A stretch of DNA of 64,000 nt, taken from assembly GCF_037975245.1 (NCBI RefSeq), contig NC_092579.1, positions 503,001 through 567,000 of the forward strand, given 5' to 3'. Below are positions 34,544 through 46,470 of this stretch, piece after piece. Below the pieces are notes generated by a model. It was not told the DNA's origin and made no database searches. It was given only the letters and a program-made list of their open reading frames with translations. The position numbers were made by a program, and so were the translations under genes. Numbering within the stretch: the first letter of the stretch is position 1; each line of letters opens with the position of its first letter. The stretch comes from Apostichopus japonicus. Taxonomy: Eukaryota > Echinodermata > Holothuroidea > Aspidochirotida > Stichopodidae.

Positions 34544-36715
34544 TACTGTAGATGCAGAGTTGGAAGATGATGATTGACCAGGAGTGACAGAGAGAATGGA
34601 GCAAACTAAATCTAAGGCCCTTCTGTAGGTCTATGTATCATCTGAAAGATTGAACAACCGTATCAGGGCCACTTCATAACAAAGAGTCATCAGAATAAAC
34701 CATCCATCACATCTTGGGAGTAACTTATTAAATAATGCTTCCTGCAAGCAGCGTTTTCCTTCCATGGATTGGCCTCTTTGATAAGTGTACTGTGAGTGGG
34801 AAACATTTCTGGTGCAATGTTACTGTCATCTACTTAAGTGACTGCATAATGTGACATTCGTACATCTAATAGTGTGTCACATCATTTGGTCTGATATTTA
34901 AATTTAATGTCCTTATGCTTTTACTCTAATGTTGAAATTCTTGAGAATGAAGTAACTTTTATATGGATCATAACTTTTTTTCAAAAGTACTGTAAGTATG
35001 GTATTTATTTGGAAATTTATGTCTTTGAAGGTTTCTAACAGATGATGGTCCTGTTTCTTTGTTTGAATCAACCATTGTTAGGTTATGAATAGACTGAAAC
35101 AAGATGAGAATGATATATTATAATCCTTGCAGACTTTTTCAATTATATTTTGCAAATACCTGAAGACCCATAATGGATTATGTGACAACTGCAGAATATT
35201 ATTGGGTAGCAGAATTTTCAAGCAAGTGGCCTACAAATCATGTACTTTACCAGACAATCCAGCCCCAAGTTTGTAATTGTTACACAAGCAGAGTAAAATG
35301 ATCCATGATGTCATATGTGGTGATGACTCATATGTGTGATCCCAGACAGTCATAACAACCATTAAGTGCCATGGGCAGTTACTGGTTTCCTTGAGCGGCA
35401 CTTTATAAATCTACATAATTATTATACTGCCACTGAGAATCTCTGTAACAATATAAGCTTGAGCACTGGGTCATTATCCTTTGAATAATTAATCTCTGCT
35501 CTGACAATTTTCAATGAAAAGGAAACCAAAAATGATTGTAGCTTTCAAAGATGGTGTTGAAAAGTTGATTACAGAAGCTGGTTCTTTGCTGTTTATATGA
35601 GGTTGACCATGTAAAATAGTCTAGTACACAAATTATATTGCTAGTTTGAAACATTAATGTAACAGCAGATGTTCATATACAGGTACTAAAGAATTCAACA
35701 CGTATTATCATGGTGCTACAACACTTTCATAGGAGATGTACCTGTCTATTTCGGTTAATAGCACCATTCATTGTTCAGTCTAAAGTCTATCAGTTGATTG
35801 AACCTTCAAGTGCAACAAGAAATACTCCATACTACTTGTAAAGCACAAATTACTCTGATTAATCTGCTGGGAAGTGAAAACTGTTGATTCTATTTTATTT
35901 ATCAGCATGATATATGCAAAGTGTAATCTCAGGCATAATCAAATTGAATTATAATACCTGATGTCACAGAATTAGTTTGATCTTCTTGAGGTCAAAATGC
36001 TCTGTTTCACTAGGTTGCTGTGAAATGTCTACACCAGGTACTGTAACTGAAACAATGTCCTTCTAGCTTTCTCACCAAATCATCCATTCAATGCACTAAT
36101 TCTATCAGACACCTTTATCAAAGTTTTTTTCCAAATATGTCTGAAATTAATTAAATAAGGGACTCTTCTGGCATAATGAATGATTCCATCCATTCCTGAC
36201 AAATTTATCCACCAAACACAATTGTTAAATTACAACAGTATTACACCAATGCTACAAGATTGAACAAAGACTGTTTAATTCAAACAACATTGAAACATGA
36301 ACAGTTGCTGTCTGCTAATGAACTAATAAGGGGTTATGGCATGAAAAGCTCTTATAGCTAAACATTTAGGTTTGTTTAGCTCCTGTTATTTGTTACCAGC
36401 CACTTTTAATCACTGTTATATCAGATCTTTGTATTCCCAGCAAGTACTACTGCACCATCGGTCTTTCTTAGAAATAAACAACAGAAATTGTATTGTACAA
36501 AATATCATCAATCATAAGATGTTTACAGAATTTCTGACAATGATATTGGCTTATTTCATTCTTGAAAGAGAACAACTGCTGTAAAACCAAGTCAAGATAG
36601 TAAGAGAATCAATAATACGTTGAAACCACTCAGTGTACCATAAATGTGTAGCATTAAGTGATGTAGGAATCCATCATACAATGTCCTCAATGTCAAACCA
36701 TAACATTAAATGAGC
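34544..36715. other. intergenic / 3' flanks of COX19 and TEFM
   Basis: AT-rich sequence between two convergent genes, presumably holding both 3' untranslated regions. No coding exon or repeat array was seen. Confidence 0.5.
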
Positions 36716-39700
36716 TTAAAATTCTTTGTTATCCATCATGACATCAAAGAAAGTAATTGCTTTCAGGACTGAGTTGGCTAAAAGTTCCTTTTCAAAGTTA
36801 TTAGCATTTTCGAAAGTCTCAAAGTCTTCAGGCCTAAACTGCATCAGAACTTTCTGGTCATGGTCAATATCAAGAAAATTCTGAAGCATCTTCTTCACGA
36901 TGGCTTGGCCACTTCTTCTTCTGGTTCCAACAAGAAGACCAAAGTGCTTTCCCACCCTTTGTTGAGACAAAGACACGCACTCTAGCTCTCCCGTGTCCGC
37001 AAAGCTACTATTCAGCATCCCAAACAGGATGCTTTCTAATGTCCTGATAAATAACGTGATGTGATATGAAGTTTTGCTCGTCTTGTCGTAAGACTTGTGT
37101 TCCAGAATATACAGATCTGGTCGTGGTATTTCATCAACTACTCTTTGCATCTAGAAGAACGAATGTAATGAAAACAGGTCCAAACTTTTAAATAATGAAA
37201 ATTTCTTTCAGATTAGGAAAACAAATAAGAAGAGCTTGGTGTAAGAGGTAAAAATCCACTCACAGGAACAAACCCATTTACCATACATGATAATCTACCA
37301 CAATCAGGATGTACACTCAGTTTTAACATTTTTTTTGTTAAATTGACATGCTTACAATCTGTTGTACACTGATCTATGACATGTGTATGGAGAGTTAACC
37401 ATAGTGTGCACAGCTGTATTGTATATATGTAAAAGATACTTTCAGTTTGAATCATGAACATTCATACAACCATTCGACCTGAGCTGATGTGTCCTCTCAT
37501 ATTGTCACTCTGAAGTTCAGTTTAATAGTTTAAACAGCAGTTGTGCAACCATCCCTTTTGCACTGGGGGAAGGGGCTAAGATATTGCATCCAGGGGTTCT
37601 ATGGATATTTCCTCTATGTGAACATCTGGGTGGAATTAAAAACTTTACAAAAAGTCTGGATGATTAGGAGTTCAAACAAATTTGTAATAAATACAGCACT
37701 TGGAAAAACCTCTCTCTGTAGTAGTCTGGCAATCTGTCTACTTCAATTTGAGCACAGAAAAGCAAATTGTGGATAGTAACAGTTCTTCACCATCCTGAAC
37801 TATCTCAATTTCTTGGTTTTTGGCTACTCCATTGACAATTTTTCTTACAAAGGGTTCAGGAAACTCCTCAATGTAGACCACTCCAGACATTGCAATAATT
37901 TGATCTTGTATCTTCAGTTACAATATGGTAAACATATCTGAGGCTTACTCAAAACAGACCAGACACTTACAGCTTTAAAGTAAGCTACAGGATCATACTT
38001 CCCCGGATGAATATCACCAAACTCTACGACCTGCCAATCACGAACATTGCGCCCTCTGTCTATGTGAAGCCAAGATAAATGCTTCAAACCAATGTCCATG
38101 GTGACAACACTTTCAAACACCTGTTGAAGAAAACAAAATAATGAACATCAATCACTGGGCTAATTATCCATCAAATCATGTTATGACAACTGAAACATGA
38201 ACCAATGATTTCAAGTGGCTCTGTACTTCATATGATAAGAGCATTATTCAACGCAGGTCTGCGCATTGCAAAATAAGCTACACAAAGAGCAATATCATAT
38301 ACTTATATGCACATATTACATTTTTTTATGGTTACATACAGTATGATGATATCAAGAGGGTAATAATATTTGAAAGAGTTATGAGTTTGTTCCATTCTTA
38401 TATTAAGGCAGCCCTAAAGAGATACTGAAAGACTAGAGCACCAATGGTGCAGAGCTCATACCAGTACAGTATTCTGCGAGCACCAATGGGACAGAGCTCA
38501 TACCAGTACAGTATTCTGCGAGCACCAATGGTACAGAGCTCATACCAGTACAGTATTCTGTGAGCACCAATGGTGCAGAGCTCATACCAGTACAGTATTC
38601 TGTCAGCACCAATGGTACAGAACTCAAACCAGTACAGTATTCTGTGAGCACCAATGGTACAGAGCTCATACCAGTACAGGAACTGCAAGCACAAATGGTG
38701 CAGAGCTCATACCAGTATGGTATTCTGCGAGCACCGATCATGCAGAGCTCATACCAGTACCGTATTCTGCGAGCACCAATGGTACAGAGCTCATACCAGT
38801 ACAGTATTCTGCGAGCACCAATGGTACAGAGCTCATACCAGTACAGTATTCTGCGAGCACCAATGGTACAGAGCTCATACCAGTACAGTATTCTGTGAGC
38901 ACCAATGGTGCAGAGCTCATACCAGTACAGTATTCTGTCAGCACCAATGGTACAGAACTCAAACCAGTACAGTATTCTGTGAGCACCAATGGTACAGAGC
39001 TCATACCAGTACAGGAACTGCAAGCACAAATGGTGCAGAGCTCATACCAGTATGGTATTCTGCGAGCACCGATCATGCAGAGCTCATACCAGTACCGTAT
39101 TCTGCACCCTTACAAAGTCTCTAAACCTTGGCACCTGGATTATGTCCTGACTTGAAATAAGTTGGCACACTGGTGCCCTTATAATGGAACAGTATGAGAG
39201 GAATTTTTACAGCATATCTACAGTAGTGAACACTATGATGTTGAGGAGGCTCGGTATTGTTTTCAGATAATAATCCGTAATGACCCTTAGGGTGACCCTT
39301 GACTCAGACTTCAGAGTTTCTGTTCACCCTGAAGGAAGCAAATAAACAAGTATCATTATGACAAACCCACCCAACTGTTCATAGTTACTACAGCAACTAT
39401 TTGGACACAATTAGACATCAAATTAAGCAGGAAGGGATATTTGAATTTGATGTTTCGACCATTGGTTACCTTGACCTTGGACCTAAATTATGTTATCATT
39501 ACATTTAGACCACTCACCCAGCAACGTGCTGACGTTTCAGAAATATCAGAAATAGACATCCCTGCTACATAGATTTCAAACAGAAATGACTCCAATGTGC
39601 ATTGATTAATATATGATGTACAAAATGACCCACCAGTAGCTCATATCCGAATTTGGAAATGCTAACAGTGACCTAGTTTACCCCAATGACCTCTAAATGA

Positions 39701-42700
39701 CCTTTGACCTTAAACTTCACAAACATGGCATAAGAGCCACTACTATTAATGATTATTGTGACCAAGTTTCAAGAAGATCCATTACTATTTGTGGGACAAG
39801 AAGCATTGGGTGTAATTTCAAACGATGGCCCCTAAAAGACTCCTCCATGACCTCTGACCTTAAATTCACACTATGTGTGCCATTACCGATTACTTTAACC
39901 AAGTTTCAAGAAGATCCATTGCTAGTTGTGGGAGAAGAAGCATTTCTGGTATTTTCAGACAATGACCTATAGTGAACCCTACATGACCTTTGACCAAATG
40001 TATACCCACAACTGATGGCCCATCATCCAATGATCATTGTGCCAGAGACATACAATTAATGCGTAAGATAACTTTAAGCAGACAGAGTGACAGATAGATG
40101 GATGTCCATCACAACAGCTCACACCCACATACTCAGCTAATATGAGCTAAAACCAGTATTAATGGTATCGTGGAGAGTCTGATCAATATACTGTAACTAA
40201 TAACAACCAGAACCATCAATCTCAACTAATGATTTAGAGAAACAAACCTGGAGTTTTTCCTTTGAAATCTGTTCATTTCCTGTGACAGCATAGGAGAATC
40301 GTGTCAGAGGTTCTAACCTAATACCTCGCGGTCGGAGACCCTCTGCCAAGAAGCGATCCAGGGTGCGTCTTCCCATTCCTCTCACCCTCAGTAAATCTCC
40401 CAAATCTTTGAAAGGACCCCACTTTTCTCTCTCCTCAGTAATAGCCATACTGAGTCTCAGTGATAGATGCCGGTATTTGCGCAACTGATGGTGATTGAGT
40501 GAGTTGAATGCAGATACAACATCCTTTTCTTTGGTGAGGATATGAACATTCCACTGTGGATCTATCTCAACTGGTGAAAGCTCTGCATCTTGTTCAGCAT
40601 CCTCAGTGGGTCCTCCAGAGTTGCCATCGGACGATAAGGCCCTCAAAAGTACCTAAAGCAAAAAGAAGTGAAATTGATATTTTAGTTAATGATGTAAATT
40701 GCATGTAATTCATCAATTTCACACTCAAGGTGAAGCTCTCTGAAAACAGAATTGCTTTTATGACTCTGATATTCTTTGTTCATCAACAGTGAGAAATATA
40801 CATAACCATGATGAAAACAACTTCAATTCTTCCATCATCCAGCACCAACAAAGCAAGTTAAAACGACAACTGATGAACTGCAGCTTACGCACTGCCATAC
40901 CTTCTAAGATTTATTTTTGCTATGCATGGGTTTGGCCCAACATAGTTCTCACTAGAGTGAAGTAATTCTCAGATGCTGTGGCAATAGGAAAGGAATGGAA
41001 GTAAGATAAAATATTAGAAGGACAAGCAGAACAAGTGAACTGATTGTACCCTTTAGTAAGGTTAGGGTGTTGAAGCATCATTCTACTGTGAGGTCAAACC
41101 AATCAACATTCTAGTGCTTCATATCTGTGAGCAGCAAAAGAGGATACAGTACTACCTTCATTCACAAGTAAAAGGTCAATACAATTTTCAATAGGATGGG
41201 GTACTTGTAGAATTAAAAGTTTCAATATAATATTCTATACGAAGGGGTACTTGTAGAATTAAAAGGTCAAAATAATATTCTATAGGAAGGGGTAGTTGTA
41301 GAATTCAAAGGGTCAATATAATATTCTATAGGATGGGGTACTTGTAGAATTAAAAGGTTCAATATAATATTCTATAGGAAGGGGTACTTGTAGACAAGGG
41401 CGGCGGAAACACTTTTAATCTGGGGGGGACACCGACATCAAAGGGCACTTTGCAGAAATTCGATTGGACTGATACAGCCTCATATTTAGTACCCTTTATA
41501 ACTCTTATTGTATTATCTTATTTGCGTATACACATCACTCCATCAATGCCCTCCCCCACCCCCCCCCCTCCCCTCAAGGAAAATATGCATACTAGCACTG
41601 CATTATCCAATGTGCAAATTGGGAAACAAGGAACAAATTTTCTTTGGAGACAAAATGAGGTGAAATCATGCTAGTTGCTAATGTAGGAATCTTCCGAATT
41701 AGAGTTTATTTCTTGTCAATATCTTAACAAATTTTTTCCATTCGAAATAGCTTTGAGTTTGACCCACAGAAATTCATTAAAAGTAAGGGGCGTAGCCAGG
41801 ATTTGCAAAGTTGTATGCACGATTATCTGAGTGGAGCGCCACCATCGGTTGGCGCGGAGCGTACAAGAAAATTTTTGGTTTTACAAACCCCTCAGATGGC
41901 TGGAAACGGCCCTTCCCGAGTGTTCATTCTGGTTCCCTGGCCTCTTGCTAACTTGAGACACCTCAATTTTTATGTAGAAAAAGGGCACATTTTTAACCTG
42001 AGGAAAAGTGGGGGGGCACGTGCCCCCTGTGCCCCCCCGGTTCCGCCGCCCTTGCTTGTAGAATTAAAAGGTCAAAATAATATTCTATAGGAAGGGGTAG
42101 TTGTAGAATTAAAAGGGTCAATATAATATTCTATAGGAAGGGGTACTTGTAGAATTAAAAAGTCAATAAAATATTCTATAGGAAGGGGTAGTTGTAGAAT
42201 TCAAATGGTCAATATAATATTCTATAGGATGGGGTACTTGTAGAATTAAAAGGTCAAAATAATATTCTATAGGAAGGGGTAGTTGTAGAATTCAAAGGGT
42301 CAATATAATATTCTATAGGAAGGGGTACTTGTAGAATTAAAAGGGTCAATATAATATTCTATAGGAAGGGGTAGTTGTAGAATTAAAAGGGTCAATATAA
42401 TATTCTATAGGAAGGGGTACTTGTAGAATTAAAAAGTCAATAAAATATTCTATAGGAAGGGGTACTTGTAGAATTTAAAGGGTCAATATCATATTCTATA
42501 GGATGGGGTACTTGTAGAATTAAAAGGGTCAATATAATATTCTATAGGAAGGGGTAGTTGTAGAATTAAAAGGGTCAATGTAATATTCTATAGGAAGGGG
42601 TACTTGTATAATTAGGAAGGGGTACTTGTACAGTATAATTAAAAGGGTCAATATAATATTCTATAGGAAGGGGTACTTGTAGAATTAAAAGGGTCAATAT

Positions 42701-44511
42701 AATATTCTATAGGAAGGGGTACTTGTATAATTAAAAGGGTCAATATAATATTCTATATAGGAAGGGGAACTTGTAGAATTAAAAGGTCAAAATAATATTC
42801 TATAGGAAGGGGTAGTTGTAGAATTCAAAGGGTCAATATAATATTCTATAGGATGGGGTACTTGTAGAATTAAAAGGGTCAATATAATATTCTATAGGAA
42901 GGGGTAGTTGTAGAATTAAAAGGGTCAATATAATATTCTATAGGAAGGGGTACTTGTAGAATTAAAAAGTCAATAAAATATTCTATAGGAAGGGGGAGTT
43001 GTAGAATTAAAAGGGTCAATATAATATTCTATAGGAAGAGGTACTTGTATTTTAACCATAATTTACAATTATTTGAAGAATTGCTACCCTAAATGAGTTA
43101 ATTAATAGTTAATTAATAGAAGGTTCACTTCCTTACGAGAAGTATGTGGAAAGTCCATTGTTATTGTTTCGCTTTTGTGGTATACTCCGCACAACTTGGT
43201 CACACAGTGACCTGTGCGTTCAAAAGACTTTAGGCATCATGTTTCTGGTCAGTGAGAATCTGCTAACTTTGACATAAAATTTCTCTAAATTACTGTCTCT
43301 TTCAACTAAACAGGAACCACAGTATTGTTTTATCTAGGTTTGTTGTATTTCACATTTGCAGATTCTTTCTTGCGGTGTACTGGATTTCAAATCTGAGACA
43401 ATTGAGGAATATTCCGAATCCAGTGTTTCTGGTCAATTGAGAAACAATCGGACAAGATATATCAACTGAAACTTATCATATTTTTAGGCCTAGATGTTTT
43501 CTTCATTATTTTTAGGTACAGTAGTTAATGCAGGTATCCTGCTCATTGTTACTCCCAAATTAGGGTAAGGTATTTACTTTAGGCACTAGGCTAGACCTAT
43601 AGTATGCTGTCTGTCACATCACTTTAAAGGGTGTGAAGACTCGCGCACAAAGAAACGTCTCATGACGGTAATTTGACCTAGTTTGGAATGAGGTGTAACA
43701 GAAGTGTTAGACACCACCATCGATCCCAGAAAATATACACACAGCTTGCTACCTTCGGTAATTAGACACTAGTGTACAGTCAATACATACATACAACAGA
43801 GTGAACATAGCAGCGATGGACATTTCAGGTCTAGATAAAAGATAACAAGGTATCAACTATCATGTTTCATTACTGTCTGCATTTTGTAGCAACAAGAAAA
43901 AACTTCACTTGCAAGCAACAGCAAGTTAACTTTTTCAGAGGGTGGCACCCGGTTTGGGGCGAGTCTTCAATGCCTTTAAGTTATGCACAGCAATTTACTG
44001 ACTCAGTCTAAACTTCCAGTGCATAGGCCTACATTGACTTTTTCTCATCCCAAAATTCTCCAAAAAAGCTTTCCTAGCCTATTTCTTAGATAGTAATATT
44101 AGTATGACTTACCAATACTAGCGATCTACCTTTAGTTGTCACCTATTCCTATCCTCAAGTGCGTCATTACTTATTACTGCCACATTACTGCCTGGTTCCA
44201 AGTCTACTCTAGGCCTATAGGTATCCCATAGCCTCGATGCTGCAACGACCCAGAAAGACTAGCCTAAACCTACAATTACTAACGTACGGTAGTAACGATT
44301 ATAATTAATGAATCCATTTCATGTGTAAGGCCGATACAATATGCATTAAGGTAAGACAGTTCCGCGAAACTTCTCCAGTTTTTTCAGTAGTTAGTGTTAA
44401 CCTCATCTTAGTTCTTACCAGTGGGTGACTTGTCAACCTTCTGTTATTTACATTTGTTAACTTGGAAAGGTTAATAGCAAACGTTTTCAAAGTTCGAGCA
44501 CCAAAATTCAT
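36716..44511 (-). CDS. TEFM: mitochondrial transcription elongation factor TEFM
   Basis: Four minus-strand exons, all phase 0: 44,419-44,511 (31 codons), 40,248-40,652 (135), 37,971-38,120 (50) and 36,716-37,150 (144 plus TAA), total 360 residues, the same as human TEFM. Donors are GTAAGA, GTTTGT and GTAAGT. Residues 1-31 (MNFGARTLKTFAINLSKLTN...) have no acid and several R/K, as in a mitochondrial targeting peptide. Residues about 112-133 form a helix-hairpin-helix with LLRVRGMGRRTLDRFL. From residue 167 an RNase H / Holliday-resolvase-like fold follows, with MDIGLKHLSWLHID (about 174) and YILEHKSY (about 230). TEFM binds mitochondrial RNA polymerase and raises processivity past the replication-primer terminator; in known members the nuclease fold is inactive. 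The frame 44,517 GTG is not the start; ATG 44,511 is. Introns 1 (3,766 bp) and 2 (2,127 bp) hold minisatellites and a transposon. Confidence 0.95.
38433..39107. repeat. 42-bp minisatellite in TEFM intron 2
   Basis: About 16 units of 42 bp with GAGCACCAATGGTACAGAGC and TCATACCAGTACAGTATTC. A block of eight units (about 38,559-38,770 and beyond) recurs 335 bp further on, including shared oddities GGAACTGCAAGCACAAATGG and GCACCGATCATGCAG, so the array grew by a segmental duplication. Six open frames over it, on both strands, are repeat artefacts. Confidence 0.92.
39290..40140. repeat. dispersed TGACCT-rich repeat, long copy in TEFM intron 2
   Basis: Two diverged modules share CAAGTTTCAAGAAGATCCAT, GTGGGA[C/G]AAGAAGCATT and TGACCTCTGACCTTAAA. 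The right end has GACAGAGTGACAGATAGATG and CTCAGCTAATATGAGCTAAA. Two direct repeats with one-base spacing occur: TGACCTTTGACCT at 39,698-39,710 and TGACCTTTGACCA at 39,984-39,996. No coding sequence or terminal inverted repeat was seen. Confidence 0.65.
41160..43050. repeat. 46-bp minisatellite in TEFM intron 1
   Basis: Units of 45-46 bp carry AGGAAGGGGTACTTGTAGAA and GGGTCAATATAATATTCTAT. Excluding the 660-bp transposon at 41,395-42,054 there are roughly 26 units. Subtypes differ at TACTTG/TAGTTG, GAATTAAAA/GAATTCAAA and GGAAG/GGATG, and blocks of subtypes recur, as expected from unequal exchange. Confidence 0.92.
41395..42054. mobile_element. hAT-like element, family CAAGGGCGGCGG, copy A
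   Basis: A 660-bp element starts CAAGGGCGGCGGAA and ends TTCCGCCGCCCTTG. It is flanked by CTTGTAGA at 41,387-41,394 and 42,055-42,062. It sits inside the 46-bp minisatellite and splits one unit, so the duplication is unambiguous. It is non-coding. Relative to copy C (56,949-57,728) it holds an extra module (about 41,787-41,968: GGCGTAGCCAGGAT to TGAGACACCTC) that also occurs at the left end of the 48,511 composite. Poly-C and poly-G tracts lie near the ends. Confidence 0.92.
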
Positions 44512-45203
44512 TCTCACGAATGCGAGCCCGGCGAAAAAAGAACGACGGTCACAAAGGTGGTGTCTTAATCGAATTTAAATTGACTTGGAAAGACGTAATA
44601 ACCGTGGAGGGTCGTGTTAATTTCTCTCAGGTGCTACTAACATGTTATTTAACCCTTTTTCAGTTTGAAGAAACAAGCGTTTAGTGGACTACAGAACGCC
44701 ACCATAAGGGGTGTTTGCGATAAACGTTAAAATAATTGAGTAGATTTGGATGATAACATTTTATTTTCCGTCTCATACAAAGCTTGTTCTGCATATACCC
44801 TGGCTACTATTCGAACCACTACTGGTGGAGTCTTATGGATTGCGTACGGCGGTCACTCATATCATATCATACGCAATCATTTAGGTGTCGTTGACTTACA
44901 CACTAAACTGTTCACTTTCTAATAAGGCCGCTATAACATAGAAGTATTCAACTATACCCCTACCTACTGTACCACACTAGTAGATTCCGATGGCTTGGGC
45001 TATCACAGATCATTCAACTTTTGTCACCATGACCGTTTAGATTTGTATAGTTTAGTTTAGTAGAAAAAAAAAAGGACCAGGAGGGACACACAAGTCCCCA
45101 TCAAGGACCCTATAGGAGAGGGGAAAAAAAATGAAGACAAAAACACTCAGACCCGATTACAATGCTCAAAGTGCTTGTCCAAAGCATTCTTACACCCATT
45201 CAT
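44512..45203. other. 5' flank of TEFM
   Basis: The first 120 bp upstream of the TEFM ATG include CpG-containing sequence (GCGAGCCCGGCGAAAAAAGA, GACGGTC), a likely promoter-proximal part. The rest is without recognisable features except an A-rich tract near 45,061-45,130. Confidence 0.4.
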
Positions 45204-45260
45204 ACTAAAATAAAATAAAACTGTTAGCAAACTGCTTATCCACTAAGGAGCCGGTGTAGG
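45204..45260 (-). repeat. inverted copy of the 33.3-kb retroelement tail
   Basis: Read on the minus strand this gives TAGTGGATAAGCAGTTTGCT and AACAGTTTTATTTTATTTT, matching 33,288-33,330 over about 40 bp. It directly abuts the purine-rich array, so a retroelement end may have been the seed of that array. Confidence 0.6.
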
Positions 45261-45324
45261 AGGGACAAACTAAAATGAATGACAGCGAATGACAATTGAC
45301 TTTGTACAGGGTTAATTATCATTC

Positions 45325-46470
45325 GCGAAGGACAACGAAGGACAACGAAGGACAACGAAGGACAACGAAGGACAACGAAGAAGGACAACGAAGAAGGACA
45401 ACGAAGAAGGACAACGAAGAAGGACAACGAAGAAGGACAACGAAGCAGGACAACGAAGAAGGACAACGAAGAAGGACAACGAAGAAGGACAACGAAGAAG
45501 GACAACGAAGAAGGACAACGAAGAAGGACAACGAAGAAGGACAACGAAGAAGGACAACGAAGAAGGACAACGAAGAAGGACAACGAAGAAGGACAACGAA
45601 GAAGGACAACGAAGAAGGACAACGAAGAAGGACAACGAAGAAGGACAACGAAGAAGGACAACGAAGAAGGACAACGAAGAAGGACAACGAAGAAGGACAA
45701 CGAAGAAGGACAACGAAGAAGGACAACGACGAAGGACAACGAAGAAGGACAACGACGAAGGACAACGACGAAGGACAACGACGAAGGACAACGACGAAGG
45801 ACAACGACGAAGGACAACGACGAAGGACAACGACGAAGGACAACGACGAAGGACAACGACGAAGGACAACGACGAAGGACAACGACGAAGGACAACGACG
45901 AAGGACAACGACGAAGGACAACGACGAAGGACAACGACGAAGGACAACGACGAAGGACAACGACGAAGGACGACGAAGGACAACGACGAAGGACAACGAC
46001 GAAGGACAACGACGAAGGACAACGACGAAGGACAACGACGAAGGACGACGAAGGACAACGACGAAGGACAACGACGAAGGACGACGAAGGACAACGAAGG
46101 ACGACGAAGGACAACGAAGGACAACGAAGGACGACGAAGGACAACGACGAAGGACAACGACGAAGGACAACGACGAAGGACAACGACGAAGGACAACGAC
46201 GAAGGACAACGACGAAGGACAACGACGAAGGACAACGACGAAGGACAACGACGAAGGACGACGAAGGACAACGAAGGACGACGAAGGACGACGAAGGACG
46301 ACGAAGGACGACGGAGGACGACGAAGGACGACGAAGGACGACGAAGGACGACGAAGGACGACGAAGGACGACGAAGGACGACGAAGGACGACGAAGGACG
46401 ACGAAGGACGACGAAGGACGACGAAGGACGACGAAGGACGACGAAGGACGACGAAGGACGACGAAGGACG
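45325..46470. repeat. purine-rich 10/13-bp tandem array with ordered unit types
   Basis: Units change in order from left to right. A few 10-mers ACAACGAAGG (45,333-45,378) come first, then about 26 of the 13-mer ACAACGAAGAAGG (to about 45,725). Next is the 13-mer ACAACGACGAAGG (to about 46,250), mixed with short 10-mers, and last about 20 of the 10-mer ACGACGAAGG (46,255-46,470). The plus strand is almost without T. Since no unit creates a stop, five frames stay open for 300-430 codons; they give low-complexity peptides and I do not regard them as genes. Confidence 0.93.

Noticed and set aside
41450-42090. Open frames of 74 and 95 codons
   Set aside because: They lie inside copy A of the hAT-like element and cross its terminal repeat; no transposase similarity.
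44512-44517. Upstream GTG start for TEFM adding two residues
   Set aside because: Nuclear genes start at ATG; the ATG at 44,511 gives 360 residues, the family length.
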